This document shows positions 1-7,377 of a DNA stretch of 27,721 nt, in pieces. Below the pieces are notes generated by a model. That model did not search any database and had not been told where the DNA came from. It worked only from the letters and a program-made list of their open reading frames with translations. A program made the translations under genes and the position numbers. The DNA is from CAMAVH01 sp035714115. Lineage in GTDB: Bacteria; Pseudomonadota; Alphaproteobacteria; SMXQ01. Positions within the stretch are counted from its first letter, which is position 1. Each line of letters starts with the position of its first letter. The stretch is taken from NCBI GenBank assembly GCA_035714115.1, contig DASTMO010000069.1, positions 1 through 27,721 of the forward strand. Direction: 5' to 3'.

Positions 1-1204
1 CGAAGGTTTCTTCCTGCATGATGCGCATGGCGGGCGTGACGTCGGCGAGCGCGGTCGGCGCGTAGAACAGGCTGCCGGGCGCGGCGCGCTTGCCGCCGCA
101 CAAAAGCCGCGCGCCCTTGGCGAGCGCATCGGCGACATGGGCTTCCGACTTGGCCACGGTCGCCTCATTGATCAGCGGCCCCATGTCGATGTCGGGATTG
201 AAGCCGTCGCCCATCTTGAGCGCGCGCGCCTGTTCGGCGAAGGCTTGCACGAAGGGCTCGTAAATTTCGCGCGCGACGAAGATGCGATTGGCCGCCAGGC
301 AATCCTGCCCGCCGGTCTGATATTTGGCGGCGACGGCAGCGGTGATGGCGTCACTCAGATTGGCGTCGGCGAAGACGATGAAGGGCGCGTGGCCGCCAAG
401 CTCGAGCGATAGGCGCTTCACGGTCGGGGCGCATTGCGCCATCAGGATGCGGCCGACCTCGGTCGAGCCGGTGAAGGACAGCCCGCGCACGCGCGCGTCG
501 CGACAGAGCGCGCCGACCAGCGTCCTGGCGTCTCCGGTCAGCACCGAGAGCAGGCCGGCGGGCAGGCCGGCTTCTTCGGCGAGCGCTGCCAGCGCCAGGG
601 CGGAGAAAGGCGTCTCACTCGACGGCACGGCGACGCAGGCGCAGCCGGCGGCCAGCGCCGCGGCGGCCTTGCGCGTCAGCATCGCGCTTGGAAAATTCCA
701 TGGCGTCACCAGGGCGACGACGCCGAGCGCCTCGCGCTGCACGAACAGTTTGCGGTCCGGCAAATGGCTCGGGATCGTCTCGCCGTAGGTGCGGTTGGCT
801 TCCTCAGCGAACCAGCGCACGAAGCTGGCGGCGTAATCGATCTCGCTGGCGGCGTCGGCGAGCGGCTTGCCTTGCTCGAGCGTCATCAGCGCGGTGAGCG
901 CGTCCTTATGACGCAGGATCAACTCGTGCCAGGCCATGAGAATGTCGGCGCGCTGGCGCGGCAGGCGCCGGCTCCAGGCGGGGAAGGCGTCTTGCGCGGC
1001 GTCGATGGCATGGCGGGCGGCATCCAGCCCGAGCGCGGGTACGCTGCCGATGACGGCGCCGTCGGATGGATTGCGCACCTCTATGCGTTGCGCGCCTTCT
1101 GGCTCGACTGCGCCGATCCAGCGGCCTGCGACGAATGCGCGTTCGCGCATCAGGAGGCGGGCGGGATTCTCAAACGCTGACGGTTTAGGCGCGGCCGCGA
1201 TCAT
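1..1204 (-). CDS. NAD(P)-dependent aldehyde dehydrogenase, succinate-semialdehyde dehydrogenase-like (3' end cut by window)
   Basis: Oxidises an aldehyde to its acid with NAD(P)+ in the cytoplasm. The reading frame is open from ATG 1204 to the window edge, giving 401 of about 480 expected residues; the C-terminus lies outside. Visible family motifs: VTPWNFPSAM in the cofactor-binding region, FTGSTEVGR, catalytic-base Glu268 in LELGGHAPF and nucleophile Cys302 in GGQDCLAANR, both at the usual ALDH positions. The N-terminal pattern (LLMRERAFVAGRW, then NPSDGAVIGSVP) resembles GabD-type succinate-semialdehyde dehydrogenases. An internal ATG at 1150 would begin just before the conserved FVAGRW; I prefer 1204 because GabD proteins have about 10-15 residues before that motif. 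Neither start has a good ribosome site. The substrate is inferred from general resemblance only; another aliphatic or aromatic aldehyde is possible. Confidence 0.88.
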   Translation of the reverse strand, partial: MIAAAPKPSAFENPARLLMRERAFVAGRWIGAVEPEGAQRIEVRNPSDGAVIGSVPALGLDAARHAIDAAQDAFPAWSRRLPRQRADILMAWHELILRHKDALTALMTLEQGKPLADAASEIDYAASFVRWFAEEANRTYGETIPSHLPDRKLFVQREALGVVALVTPWNFPSAMLTRKAAAALAAGCACVAVPSSETPFSALALAALAEEAGLPAGLLSVLTGDARTLVGALCRDARVRGLSFTGSTEVGRILMAQCAPTVKRLSLELGGHAPFIVFADANLSDAITAAVAAKYQTGGQDCLAANRIFVAREIYEPFVQAFAEQARALKMGDGFNPDIDMGPLINEATVAKSEAHVADALAKGARLLCGGKRAAPGSLFYAPTALADVTPAMRIMQEETF

Positions 1205-1334
1205 AGAGCGAGACTGTCCGAGGGTTCCGTCATCGGCAAACGAGTTTTTCGATCGCGACGCATGATGTCGCGTCATGCGCCGGGAGGTTTTAAGCGGCGC
1301 TAATTTTCCCAATAGTTCCAATGATTAAGTTCCA

Positions 1335-1358
1335 GGAACATTTCGGTGTGTCGACGTT
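1335..1358 (+). promoter_or_regulatory. Candidate EcfG-like (general stress response) promoter
   Basis: GGAAC at 1335-1339 is followed after 15 bases by CGTT at 1355-1358, about 48 bases before the PepSY-like gene. Alphaproteobacterial EcfG promoters usually read GGAAC-N16/17-CGTT, so the spacing is slightly short. The GGAAC is also the right arm of a small palindrome (gttccaggaac, 1329-1339), and agttcca occurs twice 14 bases apart (1314 and 1328), so a regulator site is an alternative reading. Confidence 0.3.
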
Positions 1359-1405
1359 TACCTACTGACTACGGCTTCAGTTTTCCCCACACGATGGAGG
1401 TATCG

Positions 1406-1708
1406 ATGAAACGCTTTCTCCTGTCCGCCACTGTCGCTTCGATGATCATGGGTAGCGCCGGCCTGGCGATGGCCCAGTCCGCCGGTTCTGAAAAGGACGG
1501 CGCGCCGGGTCCGGATCGCGGCGCGGCCGCGACCATGCCGAGCGCGACGGAAGTGAACACTCTGCTGACGTCGAAGGGTTACACCAACGTCAGCGCCGTG
1601 CAGACCGGCAATGCCAACGGCAAGGTCAAGGCTCACGCGATGAAGAATGGCGCTCCGGTCAATCTGGAGATCGACATGAACACCGGCAGCGTCATCGAAG
1701 TGAAGTAA
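1406..1708 (+). CDS. Small exported PepSY-like protein
   Basis: Predicted 100-residue secreted or periplasmic protein. A signal peptide is clear: MKRF, a hydrophobic stretch of about 15 residues, then AMA-QS as likely cleavage site. The mature part starts with an EKDGAPGPDRG segment also found in the next gene. It then has a compact C-terminal module (about residues 50-100: EVNTLLTSKGYTNV, later VNLEIDMNTGSVIEVK) resembling PepSY-type folds, in which a helix precedes strands ending in a D-x-x-TG-x-V turn. ATG 1406 is chosen over in-frame starts at 1346 and 1394 because GGAGG at 1396-1400 sits 5 bases before it and it begins the signal peptide. A terminator follows directly, so the gene is probably transcribed alone. 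PepSY proteins often modulate proteases or bind partners in the envelope; the actual role is unknown. Confidence 0.82.
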   Translation: MKRFLLSATVASMIMGSAGLAMAQSAGSEKDGAPGPDRGAAATMPSATEVNTLLTSKGYTNVSAVQTGNANGKVKAHAMKNGAPVNLEIDMNTGSVIEVK

Positions 1709-1733
1709 GCTTCGATCCGCTGACGAATGAATT

Positions 1734-1763
1734 GGGCGCGTCGCTTCGGCGGCGCGCCCTTTT
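1734..1763 (+). terminator. Rho-independent terminator of the PepSY-like gene
   Basis: An 11-bp stem (gggcgcgtcgc pairing with gcggcgcgccc, one G-U wobble) closes a UUCG tetraloop and is followed by TTTT. Confidence 0.9.
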
Positions 1764-1778
1764 CTATGATTGGAGGTG

Positions 1779-1792
1779 AATACGATCGTATT
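1779..1792. promoter_or_regulatory. Perfect 14-bp palindrome, candidate operator
   Basis: aatacgatcgtatt equals its own reverse complement. It lies in the intergenic stretch between the terminator and the second small exported gene, 116 bases before that gene's start. It could bind a dimeric regulator; nothing identifies which. Confidence 0.3.
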
Positions 1793-1907
1793 TGAAAATG
1801 TTCCCTGCGAATCTGTCATTCAAGCTGAAATATATAAATCAAGTTCTACGGCTCCTCTGCCATCTCAACCGTTAATTGACTGAGTAGTCATTTAGAGGAG
1901 TCTTTCA

Positions 1908-2207
1908 GTGAAACAGTTCATGCTTTCCGCGGCGCTTGCATCGGTCATTCTGTGCGGCGCGAATGTCGCCATGGCAACCGGTGGCCACGAACCTAGCGGC
2001 GGCGGCCAAACGACGGAAAAGGACGGCTCGCCCGGACCCGATCGCGAAGCTTCGGGCGCTGCGAGCAGCGAGGAAGCGGCGCTTGCCGAATGCGCGAGAC
2101 TTCAGGCTGAACGCCAGATCGCGCAGAACGGCCCGACATCCGGCACGATTGCCGACACAGCCGAAGAGCCGCTCGATTGCGAACTGCACAAAGTCGAGAC
2201 TCGTTAG
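1908..2207 (+). CDS. Small exported protein of unknown function, EKDG-PGPDR motif
   Basis: A 99-residue protein starting at GTG 1908, supported by AGGAG at 1896-1900 seven bases upstream. It has a signal peptide ending near AMA-TG. The mature N-terminus carries EKDGSPGPDREAS, nearly identical to EKDGAPGPDRGAA in the preceding exported protein, but the remainder differs: an Ala/Glu-rich helix (about residues 50-70) containing one Cys, and a second Cys near the end (LDCELHK), so a disulfide is possible. The two genes probably arose by duplication of the secretion/linker part with replacement of the C-terminal module, or diverged strongly. It has its own terminator. I do not recognise a domain, so no function is assigned. 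Confidence 0.75.
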   Translation: MKQFMLSAALASVILCGANVAMATGGHEPSGGGQTTEKDGSPGPDREASGAASSEEAALAECARLQAERQIAQNGPTSGTIADTAEEPLDCELHKVETR

Positions 2208-2231
2208 TCCTAACAATCCCACTGAGTTCAA

Positions 2232-2261
2232 GGGCGCATGGTTCTACCGTGCGCCCTTTTT
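2232..2261 (+). terminator. Rho-independent terminator of the second small exported gene
   Basis: A 10-bp stem (gggcgcatgg with ccgtgcgccc, one wobble) with loop TTCTA is followed by TTTTT. On the opposite strand the T-run is poor, so it probably serves the plus-strand gene only. Confidence 0.88.
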
Positions 2262-2291
2262 ATCAATCTGCTGGGTTTTCGCAGGGCGGGT

Positions 2292-3008
2292 TCAATGGAT
2301 GGCCGTGCTCGCGAGTCCTTTGTAAAGAATAGGACCGGTCGGACGCCCTGTCGGAGAGCCATTCGCGGGCTCAAGCGTGATCTCGTACAATTGCTGATCG
2401 ATCGGCCGCGGCAGACCGTTGTCTTGCGCCAGGCGGCGTTGCTCCGCCCGTGCCAGCACGCCGAGCGGCACCGGGCCGCGCGCGCGATCCCACAAGGTCC
2501 AGACTTGCAGCGCTCGGCCTGGCGGCACGTCGATGGCGCGCAGCGGTACGAGGCGCACGCTACCGTCGGCAAAGGCTTCGATGATCGCGCCCGGAACGGC
2601 GTCGTCGCCTTGCAACACGGCGACGGCCACAGGACGCGGCGGCGCTTGCTGCAGCGCCATGATCGACACGGCCGCCAAGACCAGGCTGGCCGCCGCGCCG
2701 GCGAAGGCCGCCGAGCGCCAGAAGGCGAGATTGCTCCAGAGTTTTTGCCGCGGCTTCGATGGTGAGGCTGCCGGACCGGCCACGTCGCGGGCGATGCGGT
2801 CCCACAAATCGATCGAGGGTGAGACCGGCTGCGCGCTCTGGTCCAGTTCGACGAAACGCTCGCGCCATGCGACCACGGCCGCGCGGAGCGGAGCGTCTTC
2901 GGCCATGCGACGTTCGATTTCGCGAGCCGCCGTGTCCTCGAGCAGGCCGAGCACATATTCGCCAGCCAAAGCTTGCAGCTCTTCGCGATCCTGCGACTGG
3001 TCGGTCAT
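2292..3008 (-). CDS. Anti-sigma factor, RskA/anti-sigma-K family
   Basis: Membrane protein expected to hold the adjacent ECF sigma factor inactive until a signal arrives. The 238-residue product has a cytoplasmic N-terminal region with the RskA-type opening ALAGEYVLGLLE (residues 14-25), one membrane segment at about 99-119, and a C-terminal extracytoplasmic RskA-like domain (about 125-230) with LQVWTLWDRARG. No HxxxCxxC zinc motif is present, so it is not a ZAS-type anti-sigma factor. ATG 3008 overlaps the sigma stop codon as ATGA, so translation is coupled; a GTG at 3017 is possible but less likely. The sigma partner is inferred from adjacency and family. The signal is unknown. Confidence 0.88.
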   Translation of the reverse strand: MTDQSQDREELQALAGEYVLGLLEDTAAREIERRMAEDAPLRAAVVAWRERFVELDQSAQPVSPSIDLWDRIARDVAGPAASPSKPRQKLWSNLAFWRSAAFAGAAASLVLAAVSIMALQQAPPRPVAVAVLQGDDAVPGAIIEAFADGSVRLVPLRAIDVPPGRALQVWTLWDRARGPVPLGVLARAEQRRLAQDNGLPRPIDQQLYEITLEPANGSPTGRPTGPILYKGLASTAIH

Positions 3009-3559
3009 GCCATGCACTCCCGCAAAGCCAGCAAGCTGCGACGGATCCAGGCTTTAACGGTACCGAGCGGCAGGCCCAGCCGTCCGGCGATCTCGCCATG
3101 GGTCAAGCCCTCGGTATAGGCGAGCAGCAAGCTGACGCGGCGCTGGGGCTCGAGCTGTTCGAGACAGCGGCGCAGGCTGCTGCTGTCCGCCAGCCGGCTG
3201 AGCGGATCTCCCTCGGCATCGGCATCGCTGAGCGCCGTCAGCTCCTGGTCATCGACGACATCTTCGCGTTTGCCATTGCGCAGCAGGTTGAGCGCGAGAT
3301 TGCGCACGATGGTGTAGATCCAGGCGCGCGGCGAGCCGAGGTTGGGATCGTAAAGGCCGGCTTGCCGCCAGATCCGCACGAAGGCGTCCTGCACTACGTC
3401 TTCGGCCAGGTCGCGCCGCCGCAATATCCGCATGGCCACGGCGATCATGCGGCCGCCTTCTTGTGCGTACAACGCCTTCAACGCCTGCTGATCGCCATCC
3501 GCGCAGGCTCGCAATGCGCGGCGCGCGTCAAAATCGCTGGAGGTTGCCATTGCGTTCAA
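3005..3559 (-). CDS. ECF RNA polymerase sigma factor, SigK-like
   Basis: Directs RNA polymerase to a small regulon when released by the anti-sigma factor encoded just downstream. The 184 residues hold sigma region 2 (about 25-95, with RRRDLAEDVVQDAFVRIW and the SPRAWIYTIVRN recognition segment) and region 4 (about 130-180, with a helix-turn-helix in LTHGEIAGRLGLPLGTVKAW). Length is normal for a minimal ECF sigma. The start is uncertain: TTG 3559 has GAGGA four bases upstream, while ATG 3550 would place the same site 13 bases away. It is divergent from the exported DUF4394 gene, a plausible target along with its own operon. Confidence 0.93.
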   Translation of the reverse strand: MNAMATSSDFDARRALRACADGDQQALKALYAQEGGRMIAVAMRILRRRDLAEDVVQDAFVRIWRQAGLYDPNLGSPRAWIYTIVRNLALNLLRNGKREDVVDDQELTALSDADAEGDPLSRLADSSSLRRCLEQLEPQRRVSLLLAYTEGLTHGEIAGRLGLPLGTVKAWIRRSLLALRECMA

Positions 3560-3770
3560 GAAGTCCTCAAAAGCGAGCCAAGGTTCCGGCGACTATCGGC
3601 GATTTTCGCACGAAGTGACAGCCTTACGTAACGGTACGCTCGTGGATGCGCTGCGGATGCAGTCGGCGAAAATATTTATTCGTCGCTTCTCCGCATCCAA
3701 CCCGGCCAGCGGCGGGTTTCTTCATCACAGGGGCGCTAAGCCCTCCCTTAGGCAACACCGAGGAAGACCC
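3560..3770. promoter_or_regulatory. Divergent regulatory region, ECF sigma operon / DUF4394 gene
   Basis: This 211-bp spacer must hold promoters for both directions. An 8-bp inverted repeat (tggatgcg 3643-3650, cgcatcca 3692-3699) flanks an AT-rich core (aaaatattta at about 3669). I cannot fix -35/-10 elements with confidence. Confidence 0.4.
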
Positions 3771-4562
3771 ATGAACCGCACAATTCGCCCTCTCTTCATC
3801 GCCGCCGCCGTGTCTGCCGGCTGCGCCGCTTTGCCGGCCGCTGCCGGCACGTTGGTCGGTCTGGTCGATGGCAAGAGCCTGGCCTTGATCGATACCGATT
3901 CGAAGAAGGTGACCAAGACCGTGGCCATCAGCGGCGCGCCGGCTCTCGTCGGCATCGACCAGCGTCCGGCCGACGGCATGCTGTACGGCCTTGCCGCCGA
4001 CGGAACGGTCTTCACCGTCGATGTCGCCAGCGGCAAGGCGACGCAAAAGTCGAAGCTCTCGACGATGCTGCCGATGGGCGTGACGGCGACGGTCGATTTC
4101 AACCCGGTCGCCGACCGTTTGCGCGTCATCGGCTCGGACGGCACCAACCTGCGCGCCAATGTCGATGACGGTATGGTGACGACCGACGGCAAGCTCAAGT
4201 TCGCCGACAGCGACATGCACAAGGGCGAAACGCCGAAGATCGTCGCCGGCGCTTATACCAACTCGGTGAAGGGCGCGAAGGAGACGGCGCTGTTCGATAT
4301 CGACGGCACCATCGGCGGGCTCATCAAGCAGGCGCCGCCGAATGACGGCGTGCTCAATGCGGTCGGCAAGCTCGGCGTGGCCGGCTCCGGCCCGATGGCC
4401 TTCGATATCCTGCCGGACGGCATGGGCGGCAATTCCGGCTGGCTGCTGGCTGGCGGCACGCTGCATCAGGTCGATCTCGCGAGCGGCAAAGCGACAGCGG
4501 CGGGCAAGATCGACGGCTTGCCTTCCAATGTGATCGATATCGCCGCGTGGAGCGCGATGTGA
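3771..4562 (+). CDS. Exported DUF4394 domain protein (beta-propeller-like)
   Basis: 263-residue secreted or periplasmic protein. The signal peptide ends near AAA-GT (about residues 25-27). The rest matches DUF4394: repeating units such as LALIDTDSKKVTKTVAISG, LVGIDQRPADGMLYGLAADG, the hallmark VDFNPVADRLRVIGSDGTNLR, and a C-terminal GTLHQVDLASGKATAAG unit. These resemble beta-propeller blades, in keeping with a binding or scaffold role rather than an enzyme. ATG 3771 has GAGGAA ending five bases upstream; longer in-frame starts would spoil the signal peptide. Function is not established for the family. Divergence from the ECF sigma/anti-sigma pair suggests regulation by it, which is inference. 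A strong terminator follows. Confidence 0.88.
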   Translation: MNRTIRPLFIAAAVSAGCAALPAAAGTLVGLVDGKSLALIDTDSKKVTKTVAISGAPALVGIDQRPADGMLYGLAADGTVFTVDVASGKATQKSKLSTMLPMGVTATVDFNPVADRLRVIGSDGTNLRANVDDGMVTTDGKLKFADSDMHKGETPKIVAGAYTNSVKGAKETALFDIDGTIGGLIKQAPPNDGVLNAVGKLGVAGSGPMAFDILPDGMGGNSGWLLAGGTLHQVDLASGKATAAGKIDGLPSNVIDIAAWSAM

Positions 4563-4582
4563 CCAAGCGCTGACGGATTATG

Positions 4583-4610
4583 AAAAGGGGGCTTCGGCCC
4601 CCTTTTTTTT
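4583..4610. terminator. Bidirectional Rho-independent terminator
   Basis: gggggc-TTCG-gccccc hairpin at 4587-4602 with eight T on the plus side and AAAA before it, which gives TTTT on the minus strand. It lies between the convergent DUF4394 gene and molybdenum hydroxylase operon and can serve both. Confidence 0.93.
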
Positions 4611-4635
4611 ACGCTCCGCGCTCGCGCGCCTCAGT

Positions 4636-6813
4636 TCACGCGCCGCGTTCCGCAGCGACGATCATGCGTCGCACGCGCTCGGGCGTCAGCGGCAATTCGC
4701 GCAGGCGCACGCCGATGGCATTGAACACGGCGTTGCCGATGGCGGCCGGCGTCGGGCCGGCGGTGCCTTCGCCGACGCCGAGCGGCGGCTTGTCCGGCTG
4801 ATCGATCAAAGCGACCTCGATCTCCGGCGCTTCCTTGAAATTCAGGATCGGATAGCTCTCCCAATCGAGGCTGGTGACGCGCGTGGCGTCGAAGCGTACG
4901 GCCTCTTTCAGGGTCTGGCTCATGGCCTGCAGGAAGCCTCCTTCGAGCTGATTGGCGGCGCCGTCGGGATTGATGATCTCGCCCCCGTCGCAGGCGATCC
5001 AGGCGCGCGGCACGGCGATGACGCCCTTCTCGCGATCGACGTTCGCTTCGACCGCCACGGCGACGAAGCATTTTCCGTTCTTATAGCGATGGAAGGCGAG
5101 GCCTTGGCCGTATCCGTTTCCCCAAGACGCCGGATCCCATCTGGCCATGGCGGCGGCTTTTTCGATCACGGCGCGGGCGCGCGCGTCCTTCATATGGGCT
5201 AGGCGGAATTCAAGCGGATCGCGGCCGGCGGCGTGAGCCAGCTCATCGATGAAGGACTCTTGCGCGAAGACGTTGCCGAAGGTGCCGAGCGCGCGCAGCG
5301 ACGAGACGCGCAGCGGGTGCGGCTTGACGAAATGTTTGACGATGCGCTGCGCCGGCAGGTCGTAATAGGGCGTCGCGCCGCGATGTCCGCCGCCATGCTT
5401 GCCGTTGTGATCGGCGCCCTTCGGCGCGGGCAGGGGCTCGGCGCGGTGCCAGGCCGACAGATGGCCGGAGCTGCCCGCCTTGGCGCGCGGTCGCCCGGCG
5501 TGGGACTGCGTCCAGATGTCGCAATTCCAATCGAGCATCTTGCCGGCCTCATCGAGGCTCGATTGCAAGGCGATCACCATAGCCGAGCCGTAAGGCTCCC
5601 AGCGGTGCTCGTCCTCGCGCATCCATTGCAGGCGGATCGGCTGGCCAGGCAGGGCGCGCGCCAATAGCGCGGCGTCGAGCGCCGCATCCTCGCTGCCGTT
5701 ATGGCCGTAGACGCCGGCGCCTTCGACATGGATGCAATGGATGTTTTCCTTGGCCATGCCGAGCGCGACGGCGAGCGAGGCCTGCTGCGGGAACACGCCC
5801 TGGTTCTGTTGCCAGACCGTGAGCTTGCCGCCGTCATAGAGAGCGACGGCGCAGGACGGGCCGATGCTGGCGTGCATCTGATAGGGTCGCGAATAGAAGG
5901 CATCCAGCGTCTGCGCCGCGCCGCCGGGCGTCGCGATCTCGGGCACGTTCGGATCGTCGACGAGCGGCGTGCCGTTCTCGACCAGCCAGTCGTCGGTCTC
6001 CTGGCTGACCAGCCAGTCGGCGAGGCCGTCCTCGTTGGGCAGCGTCGGTTCTTCACGCCATTCGGTCGTCTCGCGCATGGCCTCCCAGGCGCGCACGGCC
6101 TGTTCCTCGCGCGCCGCGATCACGGCGAGGAATCGGCCGTCTTCGACGACCTTCACCACGCCGGGCATGGCGGCGATTTTGGCCGCATCGAATTTCACAA
6201 GCTGCGTCTTGATCGAGGGCGGATGCAGCACGCGGCCATGCAGCATGCCGGGCAGCTGCAGATCCTGCACATAGGCGCGCCCGCCATAGAGCTTGGCGGG
6301 AATGTCGAGGCGCTGTGCCGACGTGCCGGCGATGCGCCGGGCGCTGGCCGCGCGCGGCACGATTTCGCCGGACACCTCCGCGTTGAACGCCTGGCCCGCC
6401 ATGAGCTGCCAATAGCTTACCTGGCGGTTGGTCGAGCGGCTGCTGATGATGCCGTCCTCGACGCTGAGATCGTCGATGGCGAGGCCGAGATGGTCGGCGG
6501 CCTTCTGCAGAAGAACGTGGCGCGCATGGGCGGCGGCCCAGCGCATGGCAATGCCGCTCTGTTGGATGGATTCCGAGCCGGCGGTCAGGCCTTCGTCGGC
6601 GGTCTCATCGCTGTCGGCGTCGATCACGCGTACGCGCGCCAGCGAGATGTCCAATTCTTCGGCGCCGATCTGAGCGATGGCGGTCTTGATGCCCTGGCCG
6701 AGCTCGGCCTTGCCGGTCTTGAGCGTGACGGTCTCGTTCGCGTCGATGCGGATCCAGCTGTCGAGGCGCGCGTCGTCGGCGAGGCTGCCCGGCAGTTCCT
6801 TCTCGTCGCTCAT
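4636..6813 (-). CDS. Molybdopterin-binding large subunit, xanthine dehydrogenase family (IorB/NicB-like)
   Basis: Catalytic subunit of a molybdenum hydroxylase that oxidises an aldehyde or N-heterocycle using water. The 725 residues contain ELGQGIKTAIAQIGAEEL near the N-terminus, central molybdopterin-binding segments, and near the C-terminus GVGEGTAGPTPAAIGN with Glu682 as the likely catalytic glutamate. The start overlaps the stop of the small Fe-S subunit by four bases. No FAD-subunit gene is adjacent, so the enzyme appears to be a two-subunit type like isoquinoline 1-oxidoreductase or nicotinate hydroxylase, which pass electrons to cytochromes. Unlike many such subunits, no twin-arginine signal is visible at the N-terminus, and no C-terminal cytochrome c domain is present. 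The substrate is unknown. Confidence 0.88.
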   Translation of the reverse strand: MSDEKELPGSLADDARLDSWIRIDANETVTLKTGKAELGQGIKTAIAQIGAEELDISLARVRVIDADSDETADEGLTAGSESIQQSGIAMRWAAAHARHVLLQKAADHLGLAIDDLSVEDGIISSRSTNRQVSYWQLMAGQAFNAEVSGEIVPRAASARRIAGTSAQRLDIPAKLYGGRAYVQDLQLPGMLHGRVLHPPSIKTQLVKFDAAKIAAMPGVVKVVEDGRFLAVIAAREEQAVRAWEAMRETTEWREEPTLPNEDGLADWLVSQETDDWLVENGTPLVDDPNVPEIATPGGAAQTLDAFYSRPYQMHASIGPSCAVALYDGGKLTVWQQNQGVFPQQASLAVALGMAKENIHCIHVEGAGVYGHNGSEDAALDAALLARALPGQPIRLQWMREDEHRWEPYGSAMVIALQSSLDEAGKMLDWNCDIWTQSHAGRPRAKAGSSGHLSAWHRAEPLPAPKGADHNGKHGGGHRGATPYYDLPAQRIVKHFVKPHPLRVSSLRALGTFGNVFAQESFIDELAHAAGRDPLEFRLAHMKDARARAVIEKAAAMARWDPASWGNGYGQGLAFHRYKNGKCFVAVAVEANVDREKGVIAVPRAWIACDGGEIINPDGAANQLEGGFLQAMSQTLKEAVRFDATRVTSLDWESYPILNFKEAPEIEVALIDQPDKPPLGVGEGTAGPTPAAIGNAVFNAIGVRLRELPLTPERVRRMIVAAERGA

Positions 6814-7289
6814 TTGCCCTGCAACTCCTGAGCGGCGCGGCGCACGGCGCGCAGCACGCGGCTATGGGTGCCGCAGCGGCAGAGATTGTCCTGCAGCGCG
6901 AGGCGGATGGCGGGCAGATCGGGATCGGGATTGCGGTCGAGCAGCGCTTTGGCGGCGATCAGGATGCCGCTGGTGCAATAGCCGCATTGCACGGCCTGTT
7001 CGGCTTCGAACGCTTTTTGCAGCGGATGCGGCGCTTCGGGCGTGCCGATGCCCTCGAGCGTGGTCACGGCTTTGCCGGCCGCTTGTTCCAGCGTCAGCGT
7101 GCAGGAGAAGGCGCGTTCGCCGTCGACGATCACTGAACATGCGCCGCATTGCTCGAGGCCGCAGCCGTATTTGGCGGCCACCAGCCCGAGATCATTGCGC
7201 AGGATGTAGAGCAGCGGCGTCTGCGGATCGGCTGAGACGTCATGCGTCCTGCCGTTCACGTTCAGCGTGAAACTGCGGGCGTCGCTCAT
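6810..7289 (-). CDS. (2Fe-2S)-binding small subunit of a molybdenum hydroxylase (IorA/CoxS-like)
   Basis: Electron-transfer subunit partnering the large subunit encoded next. The 159 residues carry the plant-ferredoxin-type cluster ligands (Cys43, 48, 51 in YGCGLEQCGACSV, and Cys63) and the second cluster ligands (Cys102 and 105 in QCGYCTSG, Cys137 and 139 in NLCRCG). All eight are present, so both clusters should assemble. The start at 7289 has GGGGGAG about eight bases upstream. The gene is first in a two-gene operon and overlaps the next gene by four bases. Confidence 0.93.
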   Translation of the reverse strand: MSDARSFTLNVNGRTHDVSADPQTPLLYILRNDLGLVAAKYGCGLEQCGACSVIVDGERAFSCTLTLEQAAGKAVTTLEGIGTPEAPHPLQKAFEAEQAVQCGYCTSGILIAAKALLDRNPDPDLPAIRLALQDNLCRCGTHSRVLRAVRRAAQELQGK

Positions 7290-7332
7290 GCGGCGCGCTC
7301 CCCCTGATATCTGACGTTTCGGCGTTATCGTT

Positions 7333-7361
7333 CGCGCGGCGCTGCCGATCGGCGCCGCGCG
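7333..7361. other. GC-rich hairpin downstream of the ArsC-like gene
   Basis: cgcgcggcgc and gcgccgcgcg form a perfect 10-bp stem with a 9-base loop. Neither side has a T-run, so this is a weak terminator candidate or a transcript-stabilising hairpin between two minus-strand operons. Confidence 0.4.
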
Positions 7362-7377
7362 TTGTCGTCCGGCAGGC

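Noticed and set aside
1..1204. Aldehyde dehydrogenase as the vanillin dehydrogenase of the phenylpropanoid operon
   Set aside because: It is about 20 kb away, on the opposite strand, and its N-terminal pattern is closer to succinate-semialdehyde dehydrogenases; no direct link is visible.
324..1265. Several plus-strand frames opposite the aldehyde dehydrogenase
   Set aside because: Antisense shadows; the minus strand has the catalytic Cys302 and Glu268 in canonical context.
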